Source of the DNA: CAVUNY01 sp963768585
Lineage (GTDB): Bacteria > Chloroflexota > Anaerolineae > Anaerolineales > Anaerolineaceae
Assembly (NCBI GenBank): GCA_963768585.1
Contig: CAVYIF010000004.1
Coordinates: 15,298-79,297 of the forward strand
Reading direction: 5' to 3'
Length of the DNA stretch: 64,000 nt
Below the pieces are notes generated by a model. It was not told the origin of the DNA and did no database searches. It saw only the letters and a list, made by a program, of their open reading frames with translations. Made by a program: the position numbers and the translations under genes. Positions 34,466 to 43,358 of this stretch are shown piece by piece (position 1 is the stretch's first letter; each line of letters starts with the position of its first letter).

Positions 34466-34918
34466 ATGAATGCTATCCAACCTGAACCGCTCTCCGATAA
34501 GGTTTTCCATCGTCTGCTGACTTTGCTACACTATTCTCGCAAGCATGCCCGTCTGATGATGGATGAAAGCGGTTTGACCCCGCGAGATTTCTCTGTGTTG
34601 CGCTGCCTGATGGAATTAAACTCAGCTACAGTCGGCCAGGTACAGACCCTTTTGCATAAAAGCCCCAGTACCACATCGACATTAATTGCCCAATTAGAAG
34701 AGAAAGGTTATCTCACCCGCAGGCGTTCGCCTGAAGATAACCGTGTAGTCATCGTTGAATTGACTCCCACCGGGCGAAGGCTTACCGAAAACACACCTTT
34801 GGGTGGATTACCGCTCTTGCGCCGGGAATTGGGGTACCTTACAGAACAGCGTTTGTTAGAAATGGATGCGGTCTTAACTGATTTATTGCGGCTTATGGAA
34901 GCTACCGAGGACCCATGA
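34466..34918 (+). CDS. MarR-family transcriptional regulator
   Basis: The 150-residue winged-helix protein has the recognition region SATVGQVQTLLHKSPSTTSTLIAQLEEKGYL and wing RRRSPEDNRVVIVELTPTGRR, standard for MarR dimers. It likely represses its own operon, since a palindrome covers the promoter and the next two genes form a multidrug-type ABC exporter. The stop overlaps the first exporter gene by four bases. The inducing ligand is unknown. Confidence 0.93.
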   Translation: MNAIQPEPLSDKVFHRLLTLLHYSRKHARLMMDESGLTPRDFSVLRCLMELNSATVGQVQTLLHKSPSTTSTLIAQLEEKGYLTRRRSPEDNRVVIVELTPTGRRLTENTPLGGLPLLRRELGYLTEQRLLEMDAVLTDLLRLMEATEDP

Positions 34919-36697
34919 ATTCACTGAAACGCATGATCCCTTTCATACGACCCTACCGCTGGGTCGCATTTTGGTTGGTGATTACCGTAATCTTACCGGC
35001 CGCCATGGAATTGATTGTACCGCGCGCCCTACGCTATATCATCGACCAGGGTATCACACCGGGGCAAATGGATGCCATCCTGCGTGGTTCTGCCTTAATG
35101 TTGGTGACCGCGCTTTTGGGTGCACTGGCAACTTTGGGACAAGGGATTTGTCGGGCACAATTTTCGCAAGGTCTGGCTTACGATATGCGCAACCGTCTCT
35201 TCGCCCATATCCAGACTTTTTCTTTCGCCAACCTGGATCACATGCAGACCGGTCAATTGATGACCCGCCTTTCGAGTGACGTCGACATGGTACGCGGTTT
35301 CGTCAGCAATGGCCTGGCGCTCTTCCTTCGAGCCATCTTGATGGTCATAGGCAGCCTTATTTTTTTAATTGCCACTGATTGGAAACTCTCGATCATCATG
35401 CTGGTGTTGCTGCCCCTGGCAGCACTGCTCATCGGAGGTGTGATGTGGTTGGCACGTCCGCTGTTCGTTGTGGTTCAAGAAAAACTTTCTGCTTTGAATA
35501 CTTCTGTTCAGGAGAATCTGGCCGGAGTGCAGGTGGTCAAAGCTTTCGTGCGTGAATCATTTGAGATTAACCGTTTTCAGGATCACAACCGAAACTTTAT
35601 GCAGGAGAATATCAAAGTTGGGCGCTTGATGGCAGTAGCAATGCCAGTGCTGACGATACTCACCAACCTGGGGATAGTAGCTGTGGTCTGGTTTGGCGGG
35701 TTGGATGTGACCGGGGGACGCCTGACCCTGGGAGAGCTGGTGGCTTTCAATAACTACCTGATGATTGGGATGGCTCCGCTGATGATGTTGGGCAATATCC
35801 TGACGATGGTCTCTCGAGCAGATGCTTCGGCGCAACAATTCTGGGAAGTACTGGATACGCAACCTGCGGTAAAAGTGATCCCCAACCCCCATCAAGCCGC
35901 TTCTGTCCAGGGACAGGTAACCTTTGAAGGTGTGACCTTCCATTATGACGGTGACAGCCCTGAAAACGGGAATGGAAGCAGCAATCAGCGAGGTGGGAGA
36001 AACGTGCTGGACGAGATCAGCTTCAATGTCCAGCCTGGCCAAAGGATTGCTTTGTTGGGAGCCACCGGTTCGGGGAAGAGTTCGCTGGTTAATCTGATTC
36101 CGCGCTTCTACGATGTCGACCAGGGTCGAATACGCATTGATGGCGTGGATGTGCGCGATTGGGATCCCGAATCATTACGAAAAAAGATCGGTGTTGTCTT
36201 ACAACAGACTACTTTATTCAGCGGTACGATTCGTGAGAATATCGTCTATGGTCGGCCTGATGCCACGTTGGATGAAGCAGTGGCGGCAGCCAAAGCTGCC
36301 CAGGCGCACGAATTTATTCTGGCAATGCCCCAGGGATACGACAGCCTGGTAGAAGAGCGCGGCGCCAATCTCTCCGGGGGGCAAAAGCAGCGGATTGCGA
36401 TTGCGCGTGCCCTCCTGGTGTCACCAAAGATTTTGATCCTGGACGACAGCACCAGTGCTGTGGATATGGAAACCGAAGCCAAAATTCAAGCCGCCCTGAA
36501 TCACCTGATGGACAAGAGCACCACCTGTTATGGTGGCGCAGCGGGTCAGCAGTGTCTTGAACGCTGACCAGATTTTTGTGCTCGATCATGGCCAGATTGC
36601 TGCTCAAGGCACCCACAGACAGCTGCTCGAAAGCAGTCCGATTTACCGGGAGATTTACCAATCTCAAATGGGTGAGGGTCCGGAGGTGACGGCATGA
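34915..36697 (+). CDS. ABC exporter half-transporter, degenerate-site subunit (apparent frameshift near 36526)
   Basis: Six helices form the ABC transmembrane domain (about 15-310) with the coupling segment VQENLAGVQVVKAFVRE. The nucleotide-binding domain has Walker A GATGSGKSS, signature LSGGQKQRIAIARALL and Walker B ILILDDST. Asp replaces the catalytic Glu and the H-loop reads VAQRVSS with Gln for His, as in the non-hydrolysing partner of heterodimeric exporters. The frame stops early at 36567. One extra base near 36526 explains this: the shifted frame continues VMVAQRVSSVLNADQIFVLDHG to a TGA at 36697 that overlaps the next start (ATGA). Confidence 0.88.
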
Positions 36698-37446
36698 CGC
36701 AGACAAAAAAAGAAGCGCCTCAAGTCCGTCTGGGATTTGGCGGTGGGCCGCGTCTTACAGGCGAATCGGCGCGTCGACCGCGCGAAACGATCCAACGTTT
36801 ATTAAATTATTCCAGCCCCTATACCCGGCAGCTCATCGCCGTGGCTGCTCTGGTACTCATCAGCACCCTTGCCAGCCTGGCCGGGCCAATACTATTTGGA
36901 AAAGCCATCGACCAGTTTATGAGTGTGAGAGATGTGTCCGGGCTGGCACGTCTGGTACTGATAATGCTGGGGGTTTTCATCCTGGGTGGTCTGGCATCTG
37001 TCGTGCATGGGGTTATGATGGTTGGTATTGGTCAGCGACTGATTGCAGATGTGCGCGCAGAACTCTTCAGCCACCTGCAAATGCTCTCGATGGCCTATCA
37101 CGACCAGCACAAGGTCGGCGACCTGATGAGCCGGGTCACCAACGACTCCGAAGCTATCAACAACGTACTCTCCAATGGGCTAATCAATTTCATCACCAAT
37201 ATTCTCACCCTGGGCGGTATCATGGTCTCGATGTTCTTTTTGAACTGGCAACTGGCCATCGGCACCCTGGTCTTGCTTCCGTTGATGGTCTACATCACCG
37301 GGCTGATTACGCGGCGCAGTCGGGTGGCTTTCCGCGAGGTGCAGGCTAACCTGGGTATGATGAACGCGGTGATGGAAGAAAATATTGCCGGGATCCGCGT
37401 GGTTAAGGCCTTTGCCCGAGCTGAAGGATACAGTGGCTCAGTTTGA
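36694..37446 (+). CDS. ABC exporter half-transporter, catalytic subunit, 5' part (apparent frameshift near 37426)
   Basis: The frame encodes a basic N-terminus and most of the transmembrane domain (helices from about residue 45), including LQMLSMAYHDQHKVGDLMSRVTND and the coupling segment EENIAGIRVVKAFARAE. It then runs into YSGSV and a stop. Deleting one G of the pair at 37426-37427 gives ARAEDTVAQFERANAGNR, joining it to the following frame. ATG at 36694 overlaps the end of the first exporter gene. The 3' part of the same gene is 37385-38509. Confidence 0.85.
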   Translation: MTQTKKEAPQVRLGFGGGPRLTGESARRPRETIQRLLNYSSPYTRQLIAVAALVLISTLASLAGPILFGKAIDQFMSVRDVSGLARLVLIMLGVFILGGLASVVHGVMMVGIGQRLIADVRAELFSHLQMLSMAYHDQHKVGDLMSRVTNDSEAINNVLSNGLINFITNILTLGGIMVSMFFLNWQLAIGTLVLLPLMVYITGLITRRSRVAFREVQANLGMMNAVMEENIAGIRVVKAFARAEGYSGSV

Positions 37447-38509
37447 AAGGGCTAACGCTGGCAACCGCAAATCGGGGATCAAGGCCGACATTATCACCGC
37501 GGCTCTGGGACCGATGTTCACCACAATGAGTACCATCACCATTGCTGCGACAGCGTTGTTGGGCGGTTGGCTGGCTTTGCGAGGGATTGCCACAGTTGGG
37601 GTGATAGCCACCTTTGTGGTTTACATCATGAATTTCTTCCGGCCGATGCGGGGAATCGCCATGTTGTATAACGGCCTGCAATCTGCTCTGGCCGGCGCGG
37701 AGCGCATCTTCGCAGTGCTCGATGCGGTGCCCTCGGTTGCAGACAGGCCCGCAGCCCAATCATTGACCAATATCGAAGGTGCGGTCACCTTCAAGAATGT
37801 CACCTTTGGCTATGACCCGTCGAAACCTGTGCTGGTAGATGTGAACATGTCAGCCGCCCCCGGTGAAACGATTGCCCTGGTTGGCCCAACAGGTGCGGGC
37901 AAGACCACCATCGTCAACCTGTTGAGCCGCTTTTATGATATCAACACCGGCTCGATATCCATCGATGGGCAAGATATCCGGAATGTTCAACAGGCTTCAA
38001 TCCGCCAACAGTTGGGCATCGTGCTGCAAGATACTTTCTTATTCTCAGCCACGGTGATGGAGAATATTCGTTATGGGCGGCTGGCAGCCAGCGATGAAGA
38101 GGTGTACGCGGCCGCCCGACTGGCAAATGCCGATTGGTTTATTCGCCGCCTGCCCCACGGATATGCGACCCAAGTCTCCGAGCAGGGGAACAACTTTAGC
38201 CAGGGACAGCGCCAGTTGTTGGCTATCGCGCGCGCCATCCTGGCTGATCCTCGCATTCTGATATTGGACGAAGCCACCAGCAGCGTCGATACGCGCACCG
38301 AAATGTTAATCCAGGAAGCCTTGCTTCAATTGATGGAAGGACGCACCGCTTTTGTGATTGCTCATCGCCTGAGCACCATTCGCTCTGCAGATCAAGTCTT
38401 GGTGATCGATGGTGGCCGCATCATCGAACGCGGCACCCATGAGAGTCTGCTGGCACAAAAAGGTTTCTATTACAACCTGTATATGAGTCAATATCAAAGG
38501 GTGGACTAG
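37385..38509 (+). CDS. ABC exporter half-transporter, catalytic subunit, 3' part
   Basis: After the apparent frameshift this frame supplies the last helices (ATALLGGWLALRGIATVGVI) and the nucleotide-binding domain. Walker A is GPTGAGKTT, the signature FSQGQRQLLAIARAIL is non-canonical, Walker B ILILDEATSSVD has the catalytic Glu, and the H-loop is IAHRLSTI. The noncanonical signature and intact Walker B complement the degenerate partner, as in TM287/288- or LmrCD-type heterodimers. The true coding part begins near 37427; the first residues of the open frame are artificial. Confidence 0.87.
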   Translation: MPGSAWLRPLPELKDTVAQFERANAGNRKSGIKADIITAALGPMFTTMSTITIAATALLGGWLALRGIATVGVIATFVVYIMNFFRPMRGIAMLYNGLQSALAGAERIFAVLDAVPSVADRPAAQSLTNIEGAVTFKNVTFGYDPSKPVLVDVNMSAAPGETIALVGPTGAGKTTIVNLLSRFYDINTGSISIDGQDIRNVQQASIRQQLGIVLQDTFLFSATVMENIRYGRLAASDEEVYAAARLANADWFIRRLPHGYATQVSEQGNNFSQGQRQLLAIARAILADPRILILDEATSSVDTRTEMLIQEALLQLMEGRTAFVIAHRLSTIRSADQVLVIDGGRIIERGTHESLLAQKGFYYNLYMSQYQRVD

Positions 38510-38595
38510 AGCTCCCCTGCTATTTAATGCAATGTGGCTGCAAAAAAGATTTGAAATCCCCAATAATTAGAGTGGTACCGGTCTGAGAGATCTTT

Positions 38596-41217
38596 TCAGG
38601 GCATAAGCATGGATTGGAGAATTTCATCACCGATATTTTTTATGGTCTCAGGATCATCTTTTTCCAACACAATTACCAGGCTAAGGGGCGTGCCCTGCCA
38701 TTCAGCATTGGTTCCAGCCAAGAACCAGGATATTTTTCCATTATCTGATTGAGCGGTTGCTGTAACCTGCCAGGCGGGTAGATTATCAATTTGCAGGGTC
38801 TGGATGGTGTTATTGCGGGTGTTTAACCCCGGATTTTCTACTGATTTTGAACCTGGAAGAACAACCCAGTTTTCCATCGGTGTATTGACCGCCATGGCAA
38901 TCCTGGGGATAGGTATGTCCCCCTTGGGGCTGAGGGCAGAAATAGCCAGGGCCATTTGGAGTGGAGAAACCTTCATTTTTCCCTCACCCAGCGCCAGCCT
39001 TTCTGAAGAATCCTGCGATTGGTAGTCGATCACCGGTGCTACTGGCAGGGATATTTGAGGAGAACGATCCAGTTCGATTTTGTGAAATAAATCAATGAGT
39101 TGGTCCGCTCGCAAATGCTGAGCCAACTCATTCACCCCGCCAGGACAACCATGCGAAAGCAACTCGCTCCAGGTTGGCTTATCGGATACTGGAAGAGCAC
39201 AATTCCATATTTCCCCATCAAACACCAGCGATGGCAATTCGGGGAGCGAATATTGGTCCTGATTATCCAATACTGCTTCGAGCAAGAAGGGGCCGAGGGC
39301 TGTTCCTGGTGAGTACTGTCCCTGCGTGGCGCGATTCAGAAATACTCCTTGTTTGTCGTTAATCCACTCCCCCCATTTCTGCGCTAACAGGTTCGGATCA
39401 AACCCTGGCTGTGAAGACATGGCATAGATTTCGCCTGTTTGAGAATTTAAAAGAACCAGAGCCCCGGCATGGCCTGCCAACAAAGAGTCTGCTTTTTGTT
39501 GTATGCGGAGATCCAATGAGAGGCGGACGTCCAACCCAGGCGGAGTCTGCCCGTAAATGAGGCGATAATACATAATGGTAGAGGTGGGATTGCCTTGCAG
39601 CCCACGGAGATAAGGATCGAGGAACGCTTCTAATCCGGCCTGGCCATACAGCGGACTTGAATAACCGATAATGGGTCCCAGGGGAGGGTGGAGCAGCAGG
39701 CGCTGGTAATCACCTGGGACGCCATCGGTCACAACGATGGGCTGGTTGTTCCGGTCAAGAATGCGTCCACGGGGTGCAAAACGCTCGGTCACCGCCCAGC
39801 GGGGATTGTCCGCCCTTTTTTGCAGTTCATCACTCTGCAACACCCCCCAATAAATGTTAATCGTTCCAATTGCCAGTAAAGCGCTCAACAGGATGGCCCC
39901 GGTCACAAGAAATGGCCTGGAGTTAAGCACCGGGGCGATTTCGTCTTCTGTATGATTACTGATTAAGACCAGCAGAGCGACAGAAATAAAGGATGTGACC
40001 AGAGATGAGCCGCCATAGGATACAAACGGAAGGGTCACGCCGGTTAAAGGAAGAAGCCGCAAATTTCCGCCAATGATCAAAATGCTTTGGGCAATCATAT
40101 TGAGGGTGATCCCGGCTGCCAAAAATCGTTGGTAGCTATTGGAGGCTTGCAGGGCGATAATCAAGCCGCGTACTGCGATCAATGCCAGAACTATAATGAT
40201 TGCGAAGCTTCCCATCAACCCCAATTCTTCGCTTATCGCGGCAAAAATAAAATCTGAATGGGCAACAGGAATAACGGATGGATCGCCAATTCCGGGCCCA
40301 CTACCGACAGTGCCCCCGGTGGCAACTGCAATCAGAGATTGGATGATCTGATATGCATGCCCGTTAGGATCGATCCAGGGATTTATCCAGGCATCCATCC
40401 GGATCTGAATTACAGAAAAAAGCCGGTAACCGGCGAGCGCACTCAAAAGTATTAAAAAGGCGCTGATTGCCAGTATTCTTTTTTTGCCGGATGCCAGATA
40501 AACGACCATCGAATATAAAACGATAAAAAGGGTGCCTGTGCCCAGATCGCGCTGGGCTACCAAAATTACCAGGGCAATGCCAGCCAGGATAAGGGTGGGT
40601 AAAAGCAAAGACATCAGCCCAAAACTTATTAAAGAGCGGTCTGCCAGATATGCTGCAAGATAAATAATCAGGAGCAGTTTCAGCGGTTCGGATGGTTGAA
40701 GATAGACACCGCAGCAACCCAACCAGAGATGCGGACCGTTTCCACCGGGATAAGTGCCAAATATAAAAGTTAATCCAGTAAGCAGGAGGCCACCTGTTAA
40801 CCACAGGTATTTAAAACGACGTAAAAGAAGAAGGGCATTTGAACGACCAACGATACCCCCAAAAATTAACGCCCCCAATATGACCCAAACGGTCTGTCGA
40901 AGGCCAAAAGTATTATCTAACCGCCAAACAGTTAACAAGCCCAGGCCTGCCAGCATCCCAATTAATGGAACGATATATGCATCTCGATCGGGAAGAAGTT
41001 TAAGTGTTTGGCGGTGGATAAATGAGAATCCAATCAGCCAGACTGCCAATCCAATCCAATGCTGCCAGCGGTATTCTACCTGCCAGGAATGCAGCCTTAC
41101 AGCAGGAGAAAGTGAAAGGATAACCGAATATAAAACCAGAAACAATGTGACCAGCAGCAGTAAGCGGCTTTGTGTCTGATCTTTTGACGAGGTCCCTTCC
41201 GGAAAAAGAAAATTCAC
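38596..41217 (-). CDS. FtsW/RodA (SEDS) glycosyltransferase fused to a degenerate penicillin-binding transpeptidase domain
   Basis: The 873-residue fusion has residues 20-425 as a SEDS protein with about ten helices, the catalytic-type Asp322 in VAHSDFIFAAISEELG and LPFVSYGGSS. One more helix (about 436-458) leads into a class B PBP fold, with APRGRILDRNNQPI, LSLDLRIQQKA and ALGEGKMKVSPLQMA. All three transpeptidase motifs are lost: SxxK becomes YSPGTALG (Thr639, Gly642), SxN becomes GCP (690-692) and KTG becomes VTA (818-820). The domain probably serves as an activator of the polymerase only. The GTG start overlaps the mtnP stop by four bases. Confidence 0.9.
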   Translation of the reverse strand: MNFLFPEGTSSKDQTQSRLLLLVTLFLVLYSVILSLSPAVRLHSWQVEYRWQHWIGLAVWLIGFSFIHRQTLKLLPDRDAYIVPLIGMLAGLGLLTVWRLDNTFGLRQTVWVILGALIFGGIVGRSNALLLLRRFKYLWLTGGLLLTGLTFIFGTYPGGNGPHLWLGCCGVYLQPSEPLKLLLIIYLAAYLADRSLISFGLMSLLLPTLILAGIALVILVAQRDLGTGTLFIVLYSMVVYLASGKKRILAISAFLILLSALAGYRLFSVIQIRMDAWINPWIDPNGHAYQIIQSLIAVATGGTVGSGPGIGDPSVIPVAHSDFIFAAISEELGLMGSFAIIIVLALIAVRGLIIALQASNSYQRFLAAGITLNMIAQSILIIGGNLRLLPLTGVTLPFVSYGGSSLVTSFISVALLVLISNHTEDEIAPVLNSRPFLVTGAILLSALLAIGTINIYWGVLQSDELQKRADNPRWAVTERFAPRGRILDRNNQPIVVTDGVPGDYQRLLLHPPLGPIIGYSSPLYGQAGLEAFLDPYLRGLQGNPTSTIMYYRLIYGQTPPGLDVRLSLDLRIQQKADSLLAGHAGALVLLNSQTGEIYAMSSQPGFDPNLLAQKWGEWINDKQGVFLNRATQGQYSPGTALGPFLLEAVLDNQDQYSLPELPSLVFDGEIWNCALPVSDKPTWSELLSHGCPGGVNELAQHLRADQLIDLFHKIELDRSPQISLPVAPVIDYQSQDSSERLALGEGKMKVSPLQMALAISALSPKGDIPIPRIAMAVNTPMENWVVLPGSKSVENPGLNTRNNTIQTLQIDNLPAWQVTATAQSDNGKISWFLAGTNAEWQGTPLSLVIVLEKDDPETIKNIGDEILQSMLMP

Positions 41218-42083
41218 GATTTCAAATATTTACCAACCAGGAGATCGAGCTTTTGGGCTGTTTCTGCAGGAATTCGATCGCGGTGGGTGATCACTGCGTC
41301 CTGCAATGCTTGTTGGCAGCCGCAGTTAGTATCACCAGACCAATTTTCGACTAAATTCTTGATCGCCTCCTGGGCAAGCTGAGTATTCCGCATTAGAGTC
41401 CGGACAACCATCTCTACGCTGACCGACTTTTCAGAAAGATGCCACACGTCATAATCGGTCACATGGGCCATGGTTGTGTAACACATCTCTGCTTCCCGGG
41501 CTAAAAAAGCTTCCGGGCAGGCCGTCATGCCGATGATGGACATTCCCCATGCGCGAAAAACATTAGACTCGGCTTTTGTTGAAAAACGAGGCCCTTCAAT
41601 GGTGATAAAGGTGCCGCCCTGGTGAACTGTGCCTCCAGATGCGCTGACCGCATTGAATAGTTGTTTTGAAAGGTCCGGACAAAATGGATCGGCCGTACCG
41701 ACATGAACGACCAGCCCCTGGCCAAAAAAAGAACGATCACGATCTTTTGTGTTATCAAATAATTGGTCGGGAATCACAATATGGCCTGGAGCAAAGTCGT
41801 CACGTAATGAACCGCAGGCGCTTATACTGACGATACGCTTGATGCCAAGCAATTTTAATGCATAAATATTTGCCCGGTAATTAACTTCAGTGGGTGTGAG
41901 ATGGTGGCCAATACCGTGCCTTGCCAAAAAAGCGACTTTTTTCCCGGCGAGAGAACCAATCGTAACGGGGGCGCTTGGTTTCCCGAATGGTGTATCCACG
42001 TCAACCATAGTTACATTTTCTAAACCAGAAAATTGGTAGAGGCCAGATCCACCTATCACTCCCAATACAGGCGTGTCAGTCAT
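41214..42083 (-). CDS. mtnP: S-methyl-5'-thioadenosine phosphorylase
   Basis: The 289-residue nucleoside phosphorylase has the phosphate-binding VIGGSGLY and RHGIGHHLTP, then VNYRANIYALKLLG, SISACGSL and MTACPEAFLAREAEMCYTT. VTDYDVW carries the Asp pair that selects 6-aminopurines, so it acts on methylthioadenosine rather than guanosine. It splits MTA from polyamine or homoserine-lactone synthesis to adenine and methylthioribose 1-phosphate. GGAGGAG sits just before the ATG at 42083. Curiously it lies inside an envelope cluster between fhaB and the SEDS fusion. Confidence 0.93.
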   Translation of the reverse strand: MTDTPVLGVIGGSGLYQFSGLENVTMVDVDTPFGKPSAPVTIGSLAGKKVAFLARHGIGHHLTPTEVNYRANIYALKLLGIKRIVSISACGSLRDDFAPGHIVIPDQLFDNTKDRDRSFFGQGLVVHVGTADPFCPDLSKQLFNAVSASGGTVHQGGTFITIEGPRFSTKAESNVFRAWGMSIIGMTACPEAFLAREAEMCYTTMAHVTDYDVWHLSEKSVSVEMVVRTLMRNTQLAQEAIKNLVENWSGDTNCGCQQALQDAVITHRDRIPAETAQKLDLLVGKYLKS

Positions 42084-42099
42084 AAACTCCTCCAGAATT

Positions 42100-42540
42100 T
42101 TATTTTCGGTTAGTGCGTTCGCCAAATTCTAATTTCATATTGATTTTACCGCAGCGTAATTCGTCACCAGAGATTAATACGGTTGGCGTATAAACACGCT
42201 CATCATTCAAAAAAGTCCCATTGGTAGATTGCATGTCTTCAACCCACCATTGGTTATGGTGAAAGCTTAACCGGGAATGTTGGGCCGAAACCAGTTCGTT
42301 TGGTAAACAAATGTCGCAGGTTGGATCGCGGCCAATTAATAACTGAGATAAGTTGTACTGGTGAACACTTTCTGGTTCTATTTCTAAGATTTGTACAGAA
42401 AGGGTTGGAATTTTTTTTGAATTGAGCACTTGTTGGCTGGTACGCAGTTCATTCCACAGCGTATACAATGCCCAAACCAGAAAGGCGTATAAACTGATTG
42501 CCAGCAAGATTCTGAGGATAAATACGATAATTCCGCTCAT
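42100..42540 (-). CDS. Membrane-anchored FHA-domain protein (FhaB-like)
   Basis: The 146-residue protein has one N-terminal helix (about 4-28), a short linker and a forkhead-associated domain. The domain has LLIGRDPTCDICLP, SAQHSRLSFH and STNGTFLN, which carry the Arg, Ser/His and Asn-Gly residues that bind phosphothreonine. In actinobacteria FhaB lies beside rodA/pbpA and the Ser/Thr kinases PknA/PknB. Here it abuts fhaA and is followed by mtnP and the SEDS fusion, but no kinase gene is in the window. Confidence 0.9.
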   Translation of the reverse strand: MSGIIVFILRILLAISLYAFLVWALYTLWNELRTSQQVLNSKKIPTLSVQILEIEPESVHQYNLSQLLIGRDPTCDICLPNELVSAQHSRLSFHHNQWWVEDMQSTNGTFLNDERVYTPTVLISGDELRCGKINMKLEFGERTNRK

Positions 42541-43323
42541 CTAATGGCCTGGAGGGTCCCGGTGGGTTTCCAGGCGACCGGTGGTGAAATCTTTCGGTCC
42601 GCGTTTAGGCGTGGCGTTTTCCTCACCATAAATAAATGGGTAACCTGCCAACGAGATGACATCGCCCGGGTTTAATGACTGGTTCGCCACACGCACACCA
42701 TTCACATAGGATCCACCAGTGGAATTTAAATCAAACAAAATGTAATGTCCTTTTACAGCCCGGAGTTGGGCATGGTTTCTGGAAACGCGTGGATCGTCAA
42801 CGACTATCTGGTTATCTTCGCGCCGACCGATATTGATCACTGGAAGATTCAACGGAAGTGTATTCCCATTTATGATCAAAAATGCCTGTTCGGGACGCGA
42901 ATCATGGACCTGTTTTTCTTCATGGACCGTGAATACCCCCGTTTGCTCGACGTGATTTTCTATAAAGAAAGTCTCAATCTCAAAGGATTCAAGCGGTAAG
43001 TTGGCATCCGCTTGCAGCTGAAGATTCGGCGTAGAGATAAACTCCACCCCCGCTTCGCGAGCGGAATCAATCAATACCTGGAGCAGCGAGTTTGTCAAAC
43101 CAGGGTGTGAAGCCCAAACCGATAGATGAGTGGGGTTAAGCCGCACTTTAAACTGGTTTGGAGAAACCAGGACACCATTCGCTTCCTGGATGACCGTCCG
43201 TTCAATGGCTGCTGCCAATTGGTGCGCCAGAGCATCTTGCCTCTGGCCACCCGGCAAGATGTATAGGCTGCTTTCAAAAAAAGATTGCAATCGCCCTTCG
43301 ATTTGATCGAGCCTTGATCTCAT
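42541..43323 (-). CDS. FhaA-like protein: DUF3662 plus FHA domain
   Basis: The 260-residue cytosolic protein has N-terminal DUF3662 (about 3-120, SRLDQIEGRLQSFFESSLYI) and a C-terminal FHA domain (about 165-238) with INIGRREDNQIVVDDPRVSRNHAQL and a GGSYVNGVRV loop. Mycobacterial FhaA binds phosphorylated peptidoglycan regulators. It is first in fhaA-fhaB-mtnP-SEDS, with fhaB starting immediately after its stop. Only about eight bases separate its ATG from a TATAAT on its strand, so the transcript may be nearly leaderless. Confidence 0.91.
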   Translation of the reverse strand: MRSRLDQIEGRLQSFFESSLYILPGGQRQDALAHQLAAAIERTVIQEANGVLVSPNQFKVRLNPTHLSVWASHPGLTNSLLQVLIDSAREAGVEFISTPNLQLQADANLPLESFEIETFFIENHVEQTGVFTVHEEKQVHDSRPEQAFLIINGNTLPLNLPVINIGRREDNQIVVDDPRVSRNHAQLRAVKGHYILFDLNSTGGSYVNGVRVANQSLNPGDVISLAGYPFIYGEENATPKRGPKDFTTGRLETHRDPPGH

Positions 43324-43327
43324 ACCG

Positions 43328-43339
43328 TATAATTATAAT
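43328..43339. promoter_or_regulatory. Double, symmetric -10 element between fhaA and archease
   Basis: Two consecutive TATAAT hexamers (43328-43333 and 43334-43339) create the palindrome ATTATAAT, which also reads TATAAT on the minus strand (43337-43332). A TTGATC lies 19 bases upstream of the first on the plus strand. It could drive archease-rtcB rightward and fhaA leftward. Confidence 0.5.
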
Positions 43340-43358
43340 GGATATGGCGGAAAGAATT

